Below, one piece after another: positions 7,760 to 16,689 of a DNA stretch of 33,752 nt (position 1 is its first letter; each line of letters starts with the position of its first letter). The notes under the pieces are model-generated. The model was not told the origin of the DNA, did no database searches, and saw only the letters and a list, made by a program, of their open reading frames with translations. The stretch spans positions 1 through 33,752 of the forward strand of contig NZ_DAIDJE010000155.1 in the NCBI RefSeq assembly GCF_027451485.1, given 5' to 3'. The stretch comes from Bradyrhizobium sp. Its GTDB lineage: Bacteria; Pseudomonadota; Alphaproteobacteria; Rhizobiales; Xanthobacteraceae. The translations under genes and the position numbers were made by a program.

Positions 7760-8518
7760 ATGGACTTGAAAGACAAGGCAGTCGTCGTCACCGGCGGAAG
7801 CCGTGGCCTCGGTCTCGGACTGGTGGAAGCACTGGTCACGCGAGGTGCTAAAGTGACAATCGTGGCGCGCGAAGCGTGCGCGCTGGCGGCGGCGCGCGAA
7901 CGGCTTGGTGTCGCCGTGATTTCAGCCGACGTCACGGACGAGAGGGCCGCTTACCGCATCCTGGGTGAAGTCCATCCAGACATCCTCGTGCTGAACGCCG
8001 GCGCGCGGCCGCCGATGGGCCGGCTCGACCAGCTGAACTGGGACGATTTCAGCACGACCTGGGAAACGGACGTCAGGGGTGGGCTGTACTGGATGCAGGC
8101 AGCGCTCAAGACGCCGCTCAAAGCCGGCAGCCGCGTTCTCGTGAGTTCGAGCGGTGCGGCCCAGAACGGTTCGCCGCTGTCGGGCGGCTATGCCGGCGCA
8201 AAGCGCATGCTCTGGCTGATGGCCAAATATGCCAACGCCGTCTCGGCGGAGAGCCATCTCGGCATTCGCTTTCAGGTGATCGTGCCGCAGCAGATCATCG
8301 GCAACACGGGTGTCGGTGAGGTCGGCGCAAGCGCTTATGCGGGCGCGCTCGGCATCGGCCAGATGGAGTTTCTTGCGCGCTTCGGTGCGCCGATGCCGCC
8401 GCGGGACTTCGGCGAGAAAGTCATTTCCGTGCTCGAAGACCCGCAATACGCTGACGGCATGGTCTTCGGGCTCAAGGGCGACAAGGGAATTACCATGATC
8501 GAGGGAGCGGCGGCTTGA
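7760..8518 (+). CDS. Short-chain dehydrogenase/reductase
   Basis: The 252-residue classical SDR has an N-terminal nucleotide-binding motif, GGSRGLGLG (about residues 12-20), the structural NAG motif (LNAGARP), a serine-rich active-site strand (VLVSSSGA) and the catalytic YAGAK (Tyr and Lys of YxxxK). It should reduce or oxidise a carbonyl or alcohol using NAD(P)H; the substrate is unknown. The gene follows its own candidate ECF promoter. Its stop (TGA 8516-8518) overlaps the TTG start of the sigma factor, so the pair is translationally coupled and probably functionally linked. Confidence 0.9.
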   Translation: MDLKDKAVVVTGGSRGLGLGLVEALVTRGAKVTIVAREACALAAARERLGVAVISADVTDERAAYRILGEVHPDILVLNAGARPPMGRLDQLNWDDFSTTWETDVRGGLYWMQAALKTPLKAGSRVLVSSSGAAQNGSPLSGGYAGAKRMLWLMAKYANAVSAESHLGIRFQVIVPQQIIGNTGVGEVGASAYAGALGIGQMEFLARFGAPMPPRDFGEKVISVLEDPQYADGMVFGLKGDKGITMIEGAAA

Positions 8519-9438
8519 GTGCAGGCCAATCCCCATGGGATCGCGACCACCGGGCGGAGCTGCTTGCTCTGACCGGCGAGTTGCGTCCCGAATTGCACCG
8601 CTACTGCGCGAGGCTGATGGGATCGGTGATCGACGGCGAGGACGTCGTGCAGGATACGCTTGCCCGCGCGCTTGCGGCGTTCGACGACATGGAGGAAATG
8701 CCGCAGCTCCGGCCCTGGCTGTTTCGCGTTGCCCACAACCGCGCGCTCGATTTGTTGCGCAGTCGCGCTCTCCGCAAGTCGGAGCCGATCGAGGCCGCTT
8801 CCGATGTTGCAGACGAGGCCAGCCCCGACCCGATGGAGGTCCTGATGCGTCAGGAAGCGGTTGAGACCGCCGTTTCGCGCTTTGCCGAGCTTCCGCTGTT
8901 CCAGCGCAGCGTCGTCATCCTCAAGGATGTGCTGGACGAACCGCTGAAAGACATCGCCGAGTTCCTCAATCTCAGTGTCGATGCCGTCAAAGCCCATCTG
9001 GCACGCGGACGGGCTCGCCTTCGCGAGGTCAATGCACAGGCGGCGACCATCCCTGGGAAGCGACCGGTTTCTGACGCGGTTACGCGCTATGTCGCGCTGT
9101 TTAATCAGAAGAATTGGGACGGGCTTCGGTCGTTGCTTGCCGATGACGTAAAACTTCATCAGTCGGCCTATCCGCTTCGCGTGGGGTCTGCCGACGTGGG
9201 CAGGTTCTTTACGATTTACGCTACGTTCGACGGCGTGCGCCTCGTGCCGGCCTGGGTAGAGGGGCGGGAAGTCATCGCCGCGTTCGAGAAAGATGCGGGC
9301 GCAATGCCCAGCTATTTCATGTGGCTCGAATGGCGCGAGGGCCGCATCAGCTTCATACGCGATTATCGCTACGCGCGTTACATCCTGGAAGATGCGAAGC
9401 TGATGTTGGCGCCGGAAGGCCTGGCGCCAGCGAACTAA
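8515..9438 (+). CDS. ECF-type RNA polymerase sigma factor with C-terminal SnoaL-like domain
   Basis: This 307-residue protein has sigma region 2 at about residues 25-92 (with DGEDVVQDTLARALAAF and LRPWLFRVAHNRALDLLR) and region 4 at about 115-170 (helix-turn-helix LKDIAEFLNLSVDAVKAHLA). A SnoaL-like cone domain of about 110 residues follows, from about 187. Sigma factors of this build are often controlled by their own tail rather than by an anti-sigma factor, and none is encoded next door. The TTG start overlaps the dehydrogenase stop and has GAGGGAG about 8 bases upstream; no other early start exists. It probably reads the two TGACTCC-N16-CGT promoters in this operon. Confidence 0.9.
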   Translation: MSAGQSPWDRDHRAELLALTGELRPELHRYCARLMGSVIDGEDVVQDTLARALAAFDDMEEMPQLRPWLFRVAHNRALDLLRSRALRKSEPIEAASDVADEASPDPMEVLMRQEAVETAVSRFAELPLFQRSVVILKDVLDEPLKDIAEFLNLSVDAVKAHLARGRARLREVNAQAATIPGKRPVSDAVTRYVALFNQKNWDGLRSLLADDVKLHQSAYPLRVGSADVGRFFTIYATFDGVRLVPAWVEGREVIAAFEKDAGAMPSYFMWLEWREGRISFIRDYRYARYILEDAKLMLAPEGLAPAN

Positions 9439-9447
9439 GTCGCCCGA

Positions 9448-10335
9448 TCATCCCAGGAAGTCCACGACCGCGCGGCCCACGTCGGCGATCGCGGCGTTGC
9501 GGTGCTCGCTGTCCGCCGGACTTCCGGTCAGATAGGCCGTAACGAACGCCGGCGACCGGTCGGATGACGGCCAGATCACGGCGATGTCGTTGGCGGTTCC
9601 TCTCTCACCGGATCCGGTCTTGTCGCCGACGCGCCAGCCGCGCGGCAATCCGGCGCGCAGACGCCTATCTCCCGTCTTGTTGCCGATCAACCAGCGGACA
9701 AGATGTTCCCGGGATATTGAGCTCAAGGCGCTTCCCGTGGCCAGTGCGCGCAGATTGGCTAGCATGGCCTTAGGAGACGTCGTATCACGAGGATCGCCCG
9801 GAAGAGCCTCGTTGAGGGTTGGCTCGTTGCGATCGAGGCGTGTCAACGTGTCGCCGAGTGTGCGGGCGTAAGCCGTGACGGCCTGCGGGCCGCCCAAATT
9901 GGCGAGCAGCAGATTTGCCGCCGTATTGTCGCTGACGGTTATCGCCGCCTCGCAGATCTCAGCGAGCGACATGCCGTTGCCGCCCACGTGATTCTTGGTG
10001 ACGGGAGAGTAGGTCGCAAGATCTCCGGCCGCAAACCGGACGCGACGATCGAGTTCCTCCTTGCCGTTGTCGACCCACGCCAACGTTGCGGCCACGGCGA
10101 GCAGCTTGAAGGTGCTGCACATCGGGAACCGTTCATCGCCCCGGAACGCGGCGCTGCTTCCGCTCGCGGAATCGAGGACCGCGACACCGAGGCGTCCGCC
10201 ATGCTCCTTTTCAATCGCGGCGATGTCATGTTCGAGCTTTTGCGACCGGTCCTCGGCGAAAGCAGCAGGCCCGTGCAGGACGCACCGGCCTATGGTCGCA
10301 AGTAGCCCAAAAGAAAATTCACGCCGTTCGATCAT
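9448..10335 (-). CDS. bla: Class A beta-lactamase with Tat-type signal
   Basis: The 296-residue serine beta-lactamase hydrolyses beta-lactams in the periplasm. All active-site motifs are present: Ser74-Thr-Phe-Lys77 (STFK), SDN at 135-137, Glu171 to Asn175 in the omega loop (EPTLN) and Lys239-Thr-Gly (KTG). The N terminus carries RREFSFG and a hydrophobic stretch ending AFAED, which fits twin-arginine export. The residue before the active serine is Cys73, but the position after KTGS is Gly, so the disulfide of KPC-type carbapenemases is absent. The ATG at 10335 has GAGGG upstream; longer in-frame starts are unlikely. The gene converges on the sigma factor gene with only 9 bases between stops. 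No ampR-like regulator is adjacent. Confidence 0.93.
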   Translation of the reverse strand: MIERREFSFGLLATIGRCVLHGPAAFAEDRSQKLEHDIAAIEKEHGGRLGVAVLDSASGSSAAFRGDERFPMCSTFKLLAVAATLAWVDNGKEELDRRVRFAAGDLATYSPVTKNHVGGNGMSLAEICEAAITVSDNTAANLLLANLGGPQAVTAYARTLGDTLTRLDRNEPTLNEALPGDPRDTTSPKAMLANLRALATGSALSSISREHLVRWLIGNKTGDRRLRAGLPRGWRVGDKTGSGERGTANDIAVIWPSSDRSPAFVTAYLTGSPADSEHRNAAIADVGRAVVDFLG

Positions 10336-10491
10336 TCTGCTGCCCTCTATTGCGCAACAGTCAATGCGCTCGGGAAATTTGATTGACAAGCGGCGAAAAA
10401 TCGGAGGAACCATCGGGATAATCGGGGTCTTGGAAGATTGGGTCGAAATGGCCCCTCCCGCGGTGATCTTCAATCAGCAAGGCAAGAACCA

Positions 10492-10842
10492 ATGGCACGT
10501 GTGCGCTGTGTGACTGAAATGGGTATGGGCGTCGATGTTCACGGGCGGGACGCTACCAAGGCGGCGAGGCGCGCGGTCTCGGACGCGATACGTCATTCCA
10601 GCCTTGGCTTCTTCCGCATGATCGGCAAGACCGCGAACGATATGTTCGTCGATGTGACAATTGCCGTGCCGAATCCGGAAGCTGTCGACACAGAAGCGGT
10701 CGCGAAGGAGTTGCCCTACGGCACCAGGAAGGTGACCGCGGTCAAAGGCGGCCTCGAGATTCCCTCAGACATCGGCAACGACCCGATCCTGATCGCGAAC
10801 GCAGCCGTCATCGTCAGTTTCGATGACGGAAAGGCCGGTTAG
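10492..10842 (+). CDS. Lin0512 family conserved protein
   Basis: The 116-residue product matches the Lin0512 family of small conserved proteins, with typical stretches EMGMGVDVHGRDATKAA near the N terminus, VDVTIAVPNPE in the middle and ILIANAAVIVSF at the end. No biochemical role is established to my knowledge. The ATG at 10492 gives the usual family start; an in-frame ATG at 10438 would add 18 unrelated residues. It is divergent from the beta-lactamase, with about 156 bases between them, and is followed 30 bases later by the broken transferase gene. Confidence 0.8.
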   Translation: MARVRCVTEMGMGVDVHGRDATKAARRAVSDAIRHSSLGFFRMIGKTANDMFVDVTIAVPNPEAVDTEAVAKELPYGTRKVTAVKGGLEIPSDIGNDPILIANAAVIVSFDDGKAG

Positions 10843-10872
10843 GACCAAATCCGAATAAATTGCGAGCGGCTC

Positions 10873-11576
10873 ATGTCAGATCTTTCCGCCTTTCCGGTCA
10901 CCAGGCGCTGGCCCGCGGAGCATCCCGACCGGCTTCAGCTTTATTCGCTGCCGACCCCGAATGGTGTCAAGGTCTCGATCATGCTGGAAGAGATCGGCTT
11001 GCCCTATGAGGTGCATCTTGTCGACTTCGACAAGGATGATCAGAAGACACCGGAATTTCTGGCTCTCAACCCGAACGGCAAGATTCCAGCGATTATTGAT
11101 CCGAATGGTCCCGGCGGCAAACCGCTTGGACTGTTCGAGTCCGGCGCAATCCTTCAGTATCTCGCCGACAAAACCGGCAAGCTGCTGCCGGCGGACGCGG
11201 CACGCCGCAGGCAGACGATTCAATGGCTGCATTTCCAGATGGGGGGCGTCGGGCCGATGTTCGGCCAACTCGGATTTTTCATAAATTCGCCGGCAAGGAG
11301 ATCGCCGATAAGCGACCACTCGAGCGCTATGTGAATGAATCGAAGCGGCTCCTCGGCGTGATAGACGCGCGTCTGGCCGGGCGGCAATGGATGATGGACG
11401 ACGAATACACCATCGCCGATATCTCGATGCTCGGCTGGGTGCGCAATCTGATCGGCTTTTACGGCGCGGCCGAACTGGTCGGGTTCGATGGCTTTGCCAA
11501 TGTTTCGGCCTGGCTCGACCGCGGCCTGGCGCGGCCGGCGGTCAAGCGCGGGCTCGAGATTCCGCAGCGCCCCTGA
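10873..11576 (+). pseudogene. YfcG/YghU-like glutathione S-transferase, broken by a -1 frameshift
   Basis: The first part (10873 to about 11280) encodes an N-terminal thioredoxin-like domain with the family signature [29 protein letters not shown] and [12 protein letters not shown], then [20 protein letters not shown]. Homology continues in another frame with HKFAGKE, then YTIADISMLGWVRN and ends EIPQRP at 11576. Restoring one base in the T run at 11275-11279 gives a continuous protein of 234 residues, the normal family length. As written, translation ends at 11334 after 153 residues, without most of the helical domain. This is either a recent inactivating mutation or a sequencing error; no other damage is visible. 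An intact enzyme would be a glutathione-dependent disulfide reductase. Confidence 0.85.
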
Positions 11577-11641
11577 GTCAAAAGACATCTATAATTGCGT
11601 CCGGGGATCTGACGCGCAGACTCCACCCGGGGGAGGGGCAC

Positions 11642-12013
11642 ATGACGACAGCAATCACCATCTACGGCATCAAGAACTGCGATAGCATGAAGAAGGCGCG
11701 GGCCTGGCTCGATGATCACGGTGTGGCATACGAGTTCCACGACTACAAAGCCGCCGGCGCGTCGAAGGAAAAGCTGAAAGCCTGGGCCGGTGAGCTCGGC
11801 TGGGAGACCTTGCTCAACCGGGCCGGCACCACGTTTCGCAAATTGCCAGACGCCGAGAAAGAAGGATTGAACGAACGCAGGGCGCTGACATTGATGTTGG
11901 AGCAGCCGTCGATGATCAAGCGGCCGGTGCTCGAGGTCGGCGGCAAGGTACTGGTCGGTTTCAAGCCTGAGATTTACGCGAAGGAAGTAAGTGCTCCGCG
12001 CAAACGCGCCTGA
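11642..12013 (+). CDS. ArsC/Spx/YffB-family reductase-like protein
   Basis: This 123-residue thioredoxin-fold protein has the YffB-type signature YGIKNCDSMKKARAWLDDHG, with the single redox cysteine at about residue 14, and the family RPVLEVGGKVLVGF stretch near the end (residues 93-108). YffB relatives are thought to be glutathione-dependent thiol reductases, not true arsenate reductases. A purine-rich GGGGGAGGGG just before the ATG supports the start. It lies 65 bases after the transferase pseudogene and converges on the PAS gene with 6 bases between stops. Confidence 0.87.
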   Translation: MTTAITIYGIKNCDSMKKARAWLDDHGVAYEFHDYKAAGASKEKLKAWAGELGWETLLNRAGTTFRKLPDAEKEGLNERRALTLMLEQPSMIKRPVLEVGGKVLVGFKPEIYAKEVSAPRKRA

Positions 12014-12019
12014 TGTCGC

Positions 12020-12772
12020 TTAGTTGAACTCGATCAGGTCGGCCGATGGAATGCGGCCGGGTGCGCGATGAAACAACTCGCGATCGATCACGGCGCGGAG
12101 TTTTTGCGTCGGGAGCAGATCACTGCCGCGCATGAGATTTCGGATTTCGAAACTGCCGTCTTCGCTGATCGTCTTCAAGGAGGCGATCACGTGCGTGACA
12201 CCTTGGGAGACCGAGAACGGTAGCAGAAGGCGTTCATACACCACGATGCGCCCGGTAGCGTCGTCGACATGGGACACGCTGTAGACGGGGAGGGCGCGTT
12301 CCAGACACCGGTGGTAGATCGGCATGACGAGCGGCGCCAGCCTTGCGCCGAGATACTCGTCGAGGTAGCGGCCGCGCCCGGTTTGGCCGTAAGCCAGGGA
12401 CATCCGGGTGCCGTCGCTCTCGATGATCAGACGCGGCGGGTCCGCCTTTTCAACGATCATGAAGACCAGGTCGGGAAGTTCATCCTCGATCCGGGAGGGC
12501 TGAAAATTCTCGATGCGCGGCAGGCTTTGCTCAGGGGCATAAAGCCGCAGCCACGTGTTCAGAAGATCACGTTGCTTGATCGATTTGACGACCGACGGGT
12601 TGGCGCTTTCGAAGTCCAAGGTCTTGAATCCATCTCTCAAGAATGAGACGCCGGATCTTAAGTCCAAGACGAAAAGATTTCGTTGAAAGAGGGCCCTCGG
12701 CAGCCGAACAGCCTTAACGGCTGCTTTCCAGACGCGGCCGAGGCGCTCTGCGGGTCGGGCCCGCATGGTCAT
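12020..12772 (-). CDS. PAS_5-like domain protein
   Basis: The 250-residue cytoplasmic protein has a basic N-terminal region. A domain at about residues 65-215 resembles the alphaproteobacterial PAS_5 family, including the stretches LPDLVFMIVE, GRYLDEYLG and RIVVYERLLLPFS. No output domain is fused, so it may sense a small molecule and act through a partner. The start is uncertain: ATGs at 12772 and 12766 and an upstream in-frame start at 12892 all exist, and none has a strong ribosome binding site. The ATG at 12772 keeps the gene clear of the liv promoter region. Confidence 0.7.
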   Translation of the reverse strand: MTMRARPAERLGRVWKAAVKAVRLPRALFQRNLFVLDLRSGVSFLRDGFKTLDFESANPSVVKSIKQRDLLNTWLRLYAPEQSLPRIENFQPSRIEDELPDLVFMIVEKADPPRLIIESDGTRMSLAYGQTGRGRYLDEYLGARLAPLVMPIYHRCLERALPVYSVSHVDDATGRIVVYERLLLPFSVSQGVTHVIASLKTISEDGSFEIRNLMRGSDLLPTQKLRAVIDRELFHRAPGRIPSADLIEFN

Positions 12773-12872
12773 GCTACCAATGGCGGAGCCACGGCGCGAG
12801 CCGCTTTCCGCCTTGCACAATGATGCCGGTTGACGGCATATTCCGGCCCGGAGGCGGCGGGTCCCGGGACGA

Positions 12873-12898
12873 AAATCAACACGCGAAATCAAGACGCG
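12873..12898 (+). repeat. 13-bp tandem direct repeat upstream of the liv operon
   Basis: AAATCAACACGCG (12873-12885) is followed directly by AAATCAAGACGCG (12886-12898), 12 of 13 bases identical. It lies about 95 bases before the livG start, in the largest gap of the window, where a regulator could bind. GTCCCGGG also occurs on both sides, at 12861-12868 and 12911-12918. Confidence 0.5.
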
Positions 12899-12992
12899 GT
12901 ATTTTCAGGCGTCCCGGGGGAACCTGCTGTAAGGAAAAAGTCGGCCACATGCGATCAGGACATCGCGGCGATGGCCGTTCGGGGGACTTTAA

Positions 12993-13740
12993 TTGTCGGA
13001 TGAGTTTATTCTCGAAACCCACGGATTAACCAAGGAATTCGCGGGATTCTTTGCCGTACGCGACGTTTCCCTCAAGATTCGGCGCGGCAGCATTCACGCC
13101 TTGATCGGCCCGAACGGCGCCGGCAAGACGACTTGCTTCAATCTGCTCACCAAGTTTCTGAAGCCCTCGGCTGGCCAGATCCTCTACAAGGGACAGGACA
13201 TCACGGCGATGGCGCCCGCCGACGTGGCGCGTCGCGGACTGGTGCGCTCGTTCCAGATATCAGCGGTATTCCCGCATCTGACAGCCCTGGAGAATGTACG
13301 CGTCGCGCTGCAGCGCCAACACGGGCACTCCTTCGATTTCTGGCGCTCCAAGGCCGTGCTCAATCGCTTCAATGCCCGTGCGCTTGAACTGCTTGACGAT
13401 GTCGGCTTGAGCGAGTTTGCCGGTACGCCTGCGGTTGAAATGCCGTACGGCCGCAAGCGCGCGCTTGAAATCGCGACCACGCTGGCGCTCGATCCCGAGA
13501 TGATGCTCCTCGACGAGCCTATGGCGGGGATGGGGCACGAAGACATCGACAAGATCGCAGCGCTGATCAAGCGCATCTCGGCGAAGTACACCATTCTGAT
13601 GGTCGAACATAACCTGAGTGTCGTTGCCAACCTGTCGGACATCATCACCGTGCTGACGCGCGGCCATATTCTGGCCGAGGGCAACTATGCCGACCTTTCC
13701 AAGGACGATCGCGTGAAGGAAGCCTATCTGGGAGCTGGCC

Positions 13741-13748
<8 letters not shown>
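12993..13748 (+). CDS. livG: Branched-chain amino acid-type ABC transporter ATPase, LivG
   Basis: This 251-residue ATPase energises uptake through the LivHM permease. The Walker A is GPNGAGKTT (39-47) and Walker B is MMLLDEP (170-176), followed by a His switch in MVEHNLSVV. The ABC signature is PYGRKRALE (151-159), the degenerate form usual in LivG. The start is a TTG at 12993 with GGGGGA upstream; the TTG keeps the normal N terminus MSDEFILETHGLTKEF and no early ATG is in frame. It is the first gene of a five-gene operon and overlaps livF by 8 bases. Confidence 0.93.
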
Positions 13749-14490
<742 letters not shown>

Positions 14491-14523
14491 AGAATGACGC
14501 GAAGCATTTGGAAAAGGACCGTT

Positions 14524-15744
14524 ATGAAACGAAGGAAGTTCGCAACTCTGTTGCTCGGGACAGCGCTTAGTCTGTCGGCCGGCTTAGCCTTCGCCCAGGA
14601 CAAGGTGGTCAAGATCGGTTCACTCTCCGATCAGTCCGGGCTGTACGCCGATCTCGGAGGCCCGGGCTCGACGCTGGCCGCCCAAATGGCGGTGGAGGAT
14701 TCCGGCCTGACGGCCAAGGGCTGGAAGATCGACATCATCGCTGGCGACCATCAGAACAAGCCCGACATCGGCGTCAACATCGCGCGCCACTGGTTCGATG
14801 TCGATAAGGTCGACGTCATTGTTGATGTGCCGAACTCCGGTGTCGCTCTTGCCGTCTCGAACCTTGTCAAGGAGAAGAATGGTATCCTGCTGGATTCCGG
14901 AGCCGGCACATCCGACCTGACCAATGCGCAGTGCACGCCGAACACCATTCACTGGACCTACGACACCTACACCCTCGCGCACGGGACCGGCACGGCCCTG
15001 ACCAAAAGCGGCGGGAATACCTGGTTCTTCCTGACCGCCGACTACGCTTTCGGGGCGGCGCTGGAGCGCGATACGACCGCCGCGGTCCAGGCCGCCGGAG
15101 GCAAAGTGCTGGGCGGCGTCAAGGCTCCGCTCTCGACGGCTGATTTCTCGTCCTTCCTTCTGCAGGCGCAGGCCTGCAAGGCCAAGATCATCGGCCTCGC
15201 CAATGCCGGCGCCGACACCACCAATTCAATCAAGCAGGCCGCCGAATTCGGAATCACCACCAGCGGCCAGAAGCTCGCTGCGCTGCTGCTGTTCATCACC
15301 GACGTGCATTCGCTCGGTTTGAAGACGGCGCAGGGGCTGAACTTTACCGAGACGTTCTACTGGGACTTGAATGACGGCACGCGGGCCTTTGCCAAACGCT
15401 TCCAGGAGCGCGCGAAAAACCACAGTATGCCGACCATGGTTCATGCCGGCGTGTATTCAAGCCTGCTGCATTATTTCAAGGCGCTGGATGCCCTCGGCGG
15501 CAACCCGCATGACGGTGCCAAGGTTGTCGCCAAGATGAAGGAAATGCCGACCGACGACCCGCTGTTCGGCAAGGGCAGCATCGAGCCGAACGGGCGGACG
15601 CTTCACCCAGCCTATCTGTTCGAGGTGAAGAGCCCCGCGGAGTCCAAGGGGCCCTGGGACTACTACAAGCTCGTGTCGACGATTTCCGCGGACGACGCCT
15701 TTACGCCTCTGGCCAAGAGCACCTGTCCCTTGCTGAAGAAATGA
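14524..15744 (+). CDS. livK: Periplasmic substrate-binding protein of the Liv-type transporter
   Basis: This 406-residue protein carries a signal peptide (basic KRRK, then a hydrophobic stretch ending AFAQD, cleavage near residue 24). The rest is a type I periplasmic binding fold of the leucine/isoleucine/valine family, opening with KIGSLSDQSGLYADLGGPG and containing the tract WFFLTADYAFGAALERD. The ligand is uncertain: related proteins in Rhodopseudomonas and Bradyrhizobium bind amino acids, amides or aromatic acids. The ATG at 14524 has AAGGA upstream, whereas an in-frame start at 14494 would precede the signal peptide. A strong hairpin follows the gene. Confidence 0.92.
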   Translation: MKRRKFATLLLGTALSLSAGLAFAQDKVVKIGSLSDQSGLYADLGGPGSTLAAQMAVEDSGLTAKGWKIDIIAGDHQNKPDIGVNIARHWFDVDKVDVIVDVPNSGVALAVSNLVKEKNGILLDSGAGTSDLTNAQCTPNTIHWTYDTYTLAHGTGTALTKSGGNTWFFLTADYAFGAALERDTTAAVQAAGGKVLGGVKAPLSTADFSSFLLQAQACKAKIIGLANAGADTTNSIKQAAEFGITTSGQKLAALLLFITDVHSLGLKTAQGLNFTETFYWDLNDGTRAFAKRFQERAKNHSMPTMVHAGVYSSLLHYFKALDALGGNPHDGAKVVAKMKEMPTDDPLFGKGSIEPNGRTLHPAYLFEVKSPAESKGPWDYYKLVSTISADDAFTPLAKSTCPLLKK

Positions 15745-15752
15745 GCTGTTGT

Positions 15753-15787
15753 GATGTCTCGGGCGGCGCGGTTGCCGCCCGAGCATC
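15753..15787 (+). terminator. Strong intra-operon hairpin after the binding-protein gene
   Basis: CTCGGGCGGC (15758-15767) pairs perfectly with GCCGCCCGAG (15774-15783) around a 6-base loop, and GATG/CATC (15753-15756 with 15784-15787) extends the stem past one bulged base. No T run follows, so read-through into livH is expected. The position fits an mRNA-stabilising or partial-termination hairpin that raises binding-protein yield over permease. Confidence 0.65.
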
Positions 15788-15820
15788 ATGAGTTGAGACA
15801 AGGGGGCTCGAGAGAAATCG

Positions 15821-16684
15821 ATGCAAGCGCTTTACGCACAGCTACTGGTGGGACTGATCAACGGCTCATTCTACGCGCTGCTCAGCCTCGGGCTTGCCGT
15901 GATTTTCGGCATGCTCAACATCATCAATTTCGCGCATGGCGCGCTGTATATGATGGGAGCGTTCTGCGCCTATTTCCTGCTGAATATCTGGGGTATCGGA
16001 TACTGGTGGGCGCTGCTGATCGCGCCGGTCGCCGTCGGCATCTTCGGCATGGTTCTGGAACGAACCATGCTGAAATGGCTCGCCGGTCTGGACCACCTGT
16101 ACGGACTGCTGTTGACCTTCGGGCTTGCGCTGATCATCCAGGGCATCTTTCAGAATTATTTCGGTTCATCCGGATTGCCATACGCCATTCCGGATCAACT
16201 CCGCGGCGGCACCAACCTCGGATTCATGTTCCTGCCGATCTATCGTGGCTGGGTGGTCGTATTCTCGTTGATCGTGTGTTTTGCCACCTGGTACCTGATC
16301 GAGCGGACACGGCTTGGGGCTTATTTGCGCGCGGCGACAGAGAATCCGACGCTGGTGCGAGCCTTCGGCGTCAACGTGCCGCGCATGATCACCCTGACCT
16401 ACGGGCTGGGCGTAGGCCTTGCGGCGCTGGCTGGCGTGCTCTCGGCGCCGATCAACCAGGTCCGGCCGTTGATGGGTGAGAACATCATCATCGTGGTGTT
16501 TGCCGTGGTGGTGATCGGCGGCATGGGCTCGATCATGGGATCGATCATCACCGGCTTTGCTCTGGGTGTGATCGAGGGATTGACCAAATACTTCTATCCG
16601 GAAGCTTCCAACACCGTCGTGTTCGTTCTGATGGTGCTGGTACTTCTCGTGAAACCAACGGGATTGACGGGACGGGCGGCCTGA
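15821..16684 (+). CDS. livH: Branched-chain amino acid-type ABC transporter permease, LivH
   Basis: The 287-residue inner-membrane permease has about eight hydrophobic segments. It shows LivH hallmarks: the N-terminal LLVGLINGSFYALLSLGLAV, FGMLNIINFAHGALYMMGAF and the cytoplasmic EAA-like region around LRAATENPTLVRAFGVN, which contacts the ATPases. The product forms the translocation pore with LivM. It starts 76 bases after livK, beyond the hairpin, and ends 5 bases before livM. Confidence 0.93.
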   Translation: MQALYAQLLVGLINGSFYALLSLGLAVIFGMLNIINFAHGALYMMGAFCAYFLLNIWGIGYWWALLIAPVAVGIFGMVLERTMLKWLAGLDHLYGLLLTFGLALIIQGIFQNYFGSSGLPYAIPDQLRGGTNLGFMFLPIYRGWVVVFSLIVCFATWYLIERTRLGAYLRAATENPTLVRAFGVNVPRMITLTYGLGVGLAALAGVLSAPINQVRPLMGENIIIVVFAVVVIGGMGSIMGSIITGFALGVIEGLTKYFYPEASNTVVFVLMVLVLLVKPTGLTGRAA

Positions 16685-16689
16685 TAAAC

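Noticed and set aside
9448..10335. Carbapenemase assignment for the beta-lactamase because of Cys before the active serine
   Set aside because: The matching cysteine after KTGS is Gly, so the Cys69-Cys238 disulfide is absent; many non-carbapenemase class A enzymes also have Cys69.
11270..11340. Programmed ribosomal frameshift to make the full transferase
   Set aside because: The T5 run could slip, but there is no canonical slippery heptamer, stop-codon stimulator or clear downstream structure, and the family is normally encoded in one frame.
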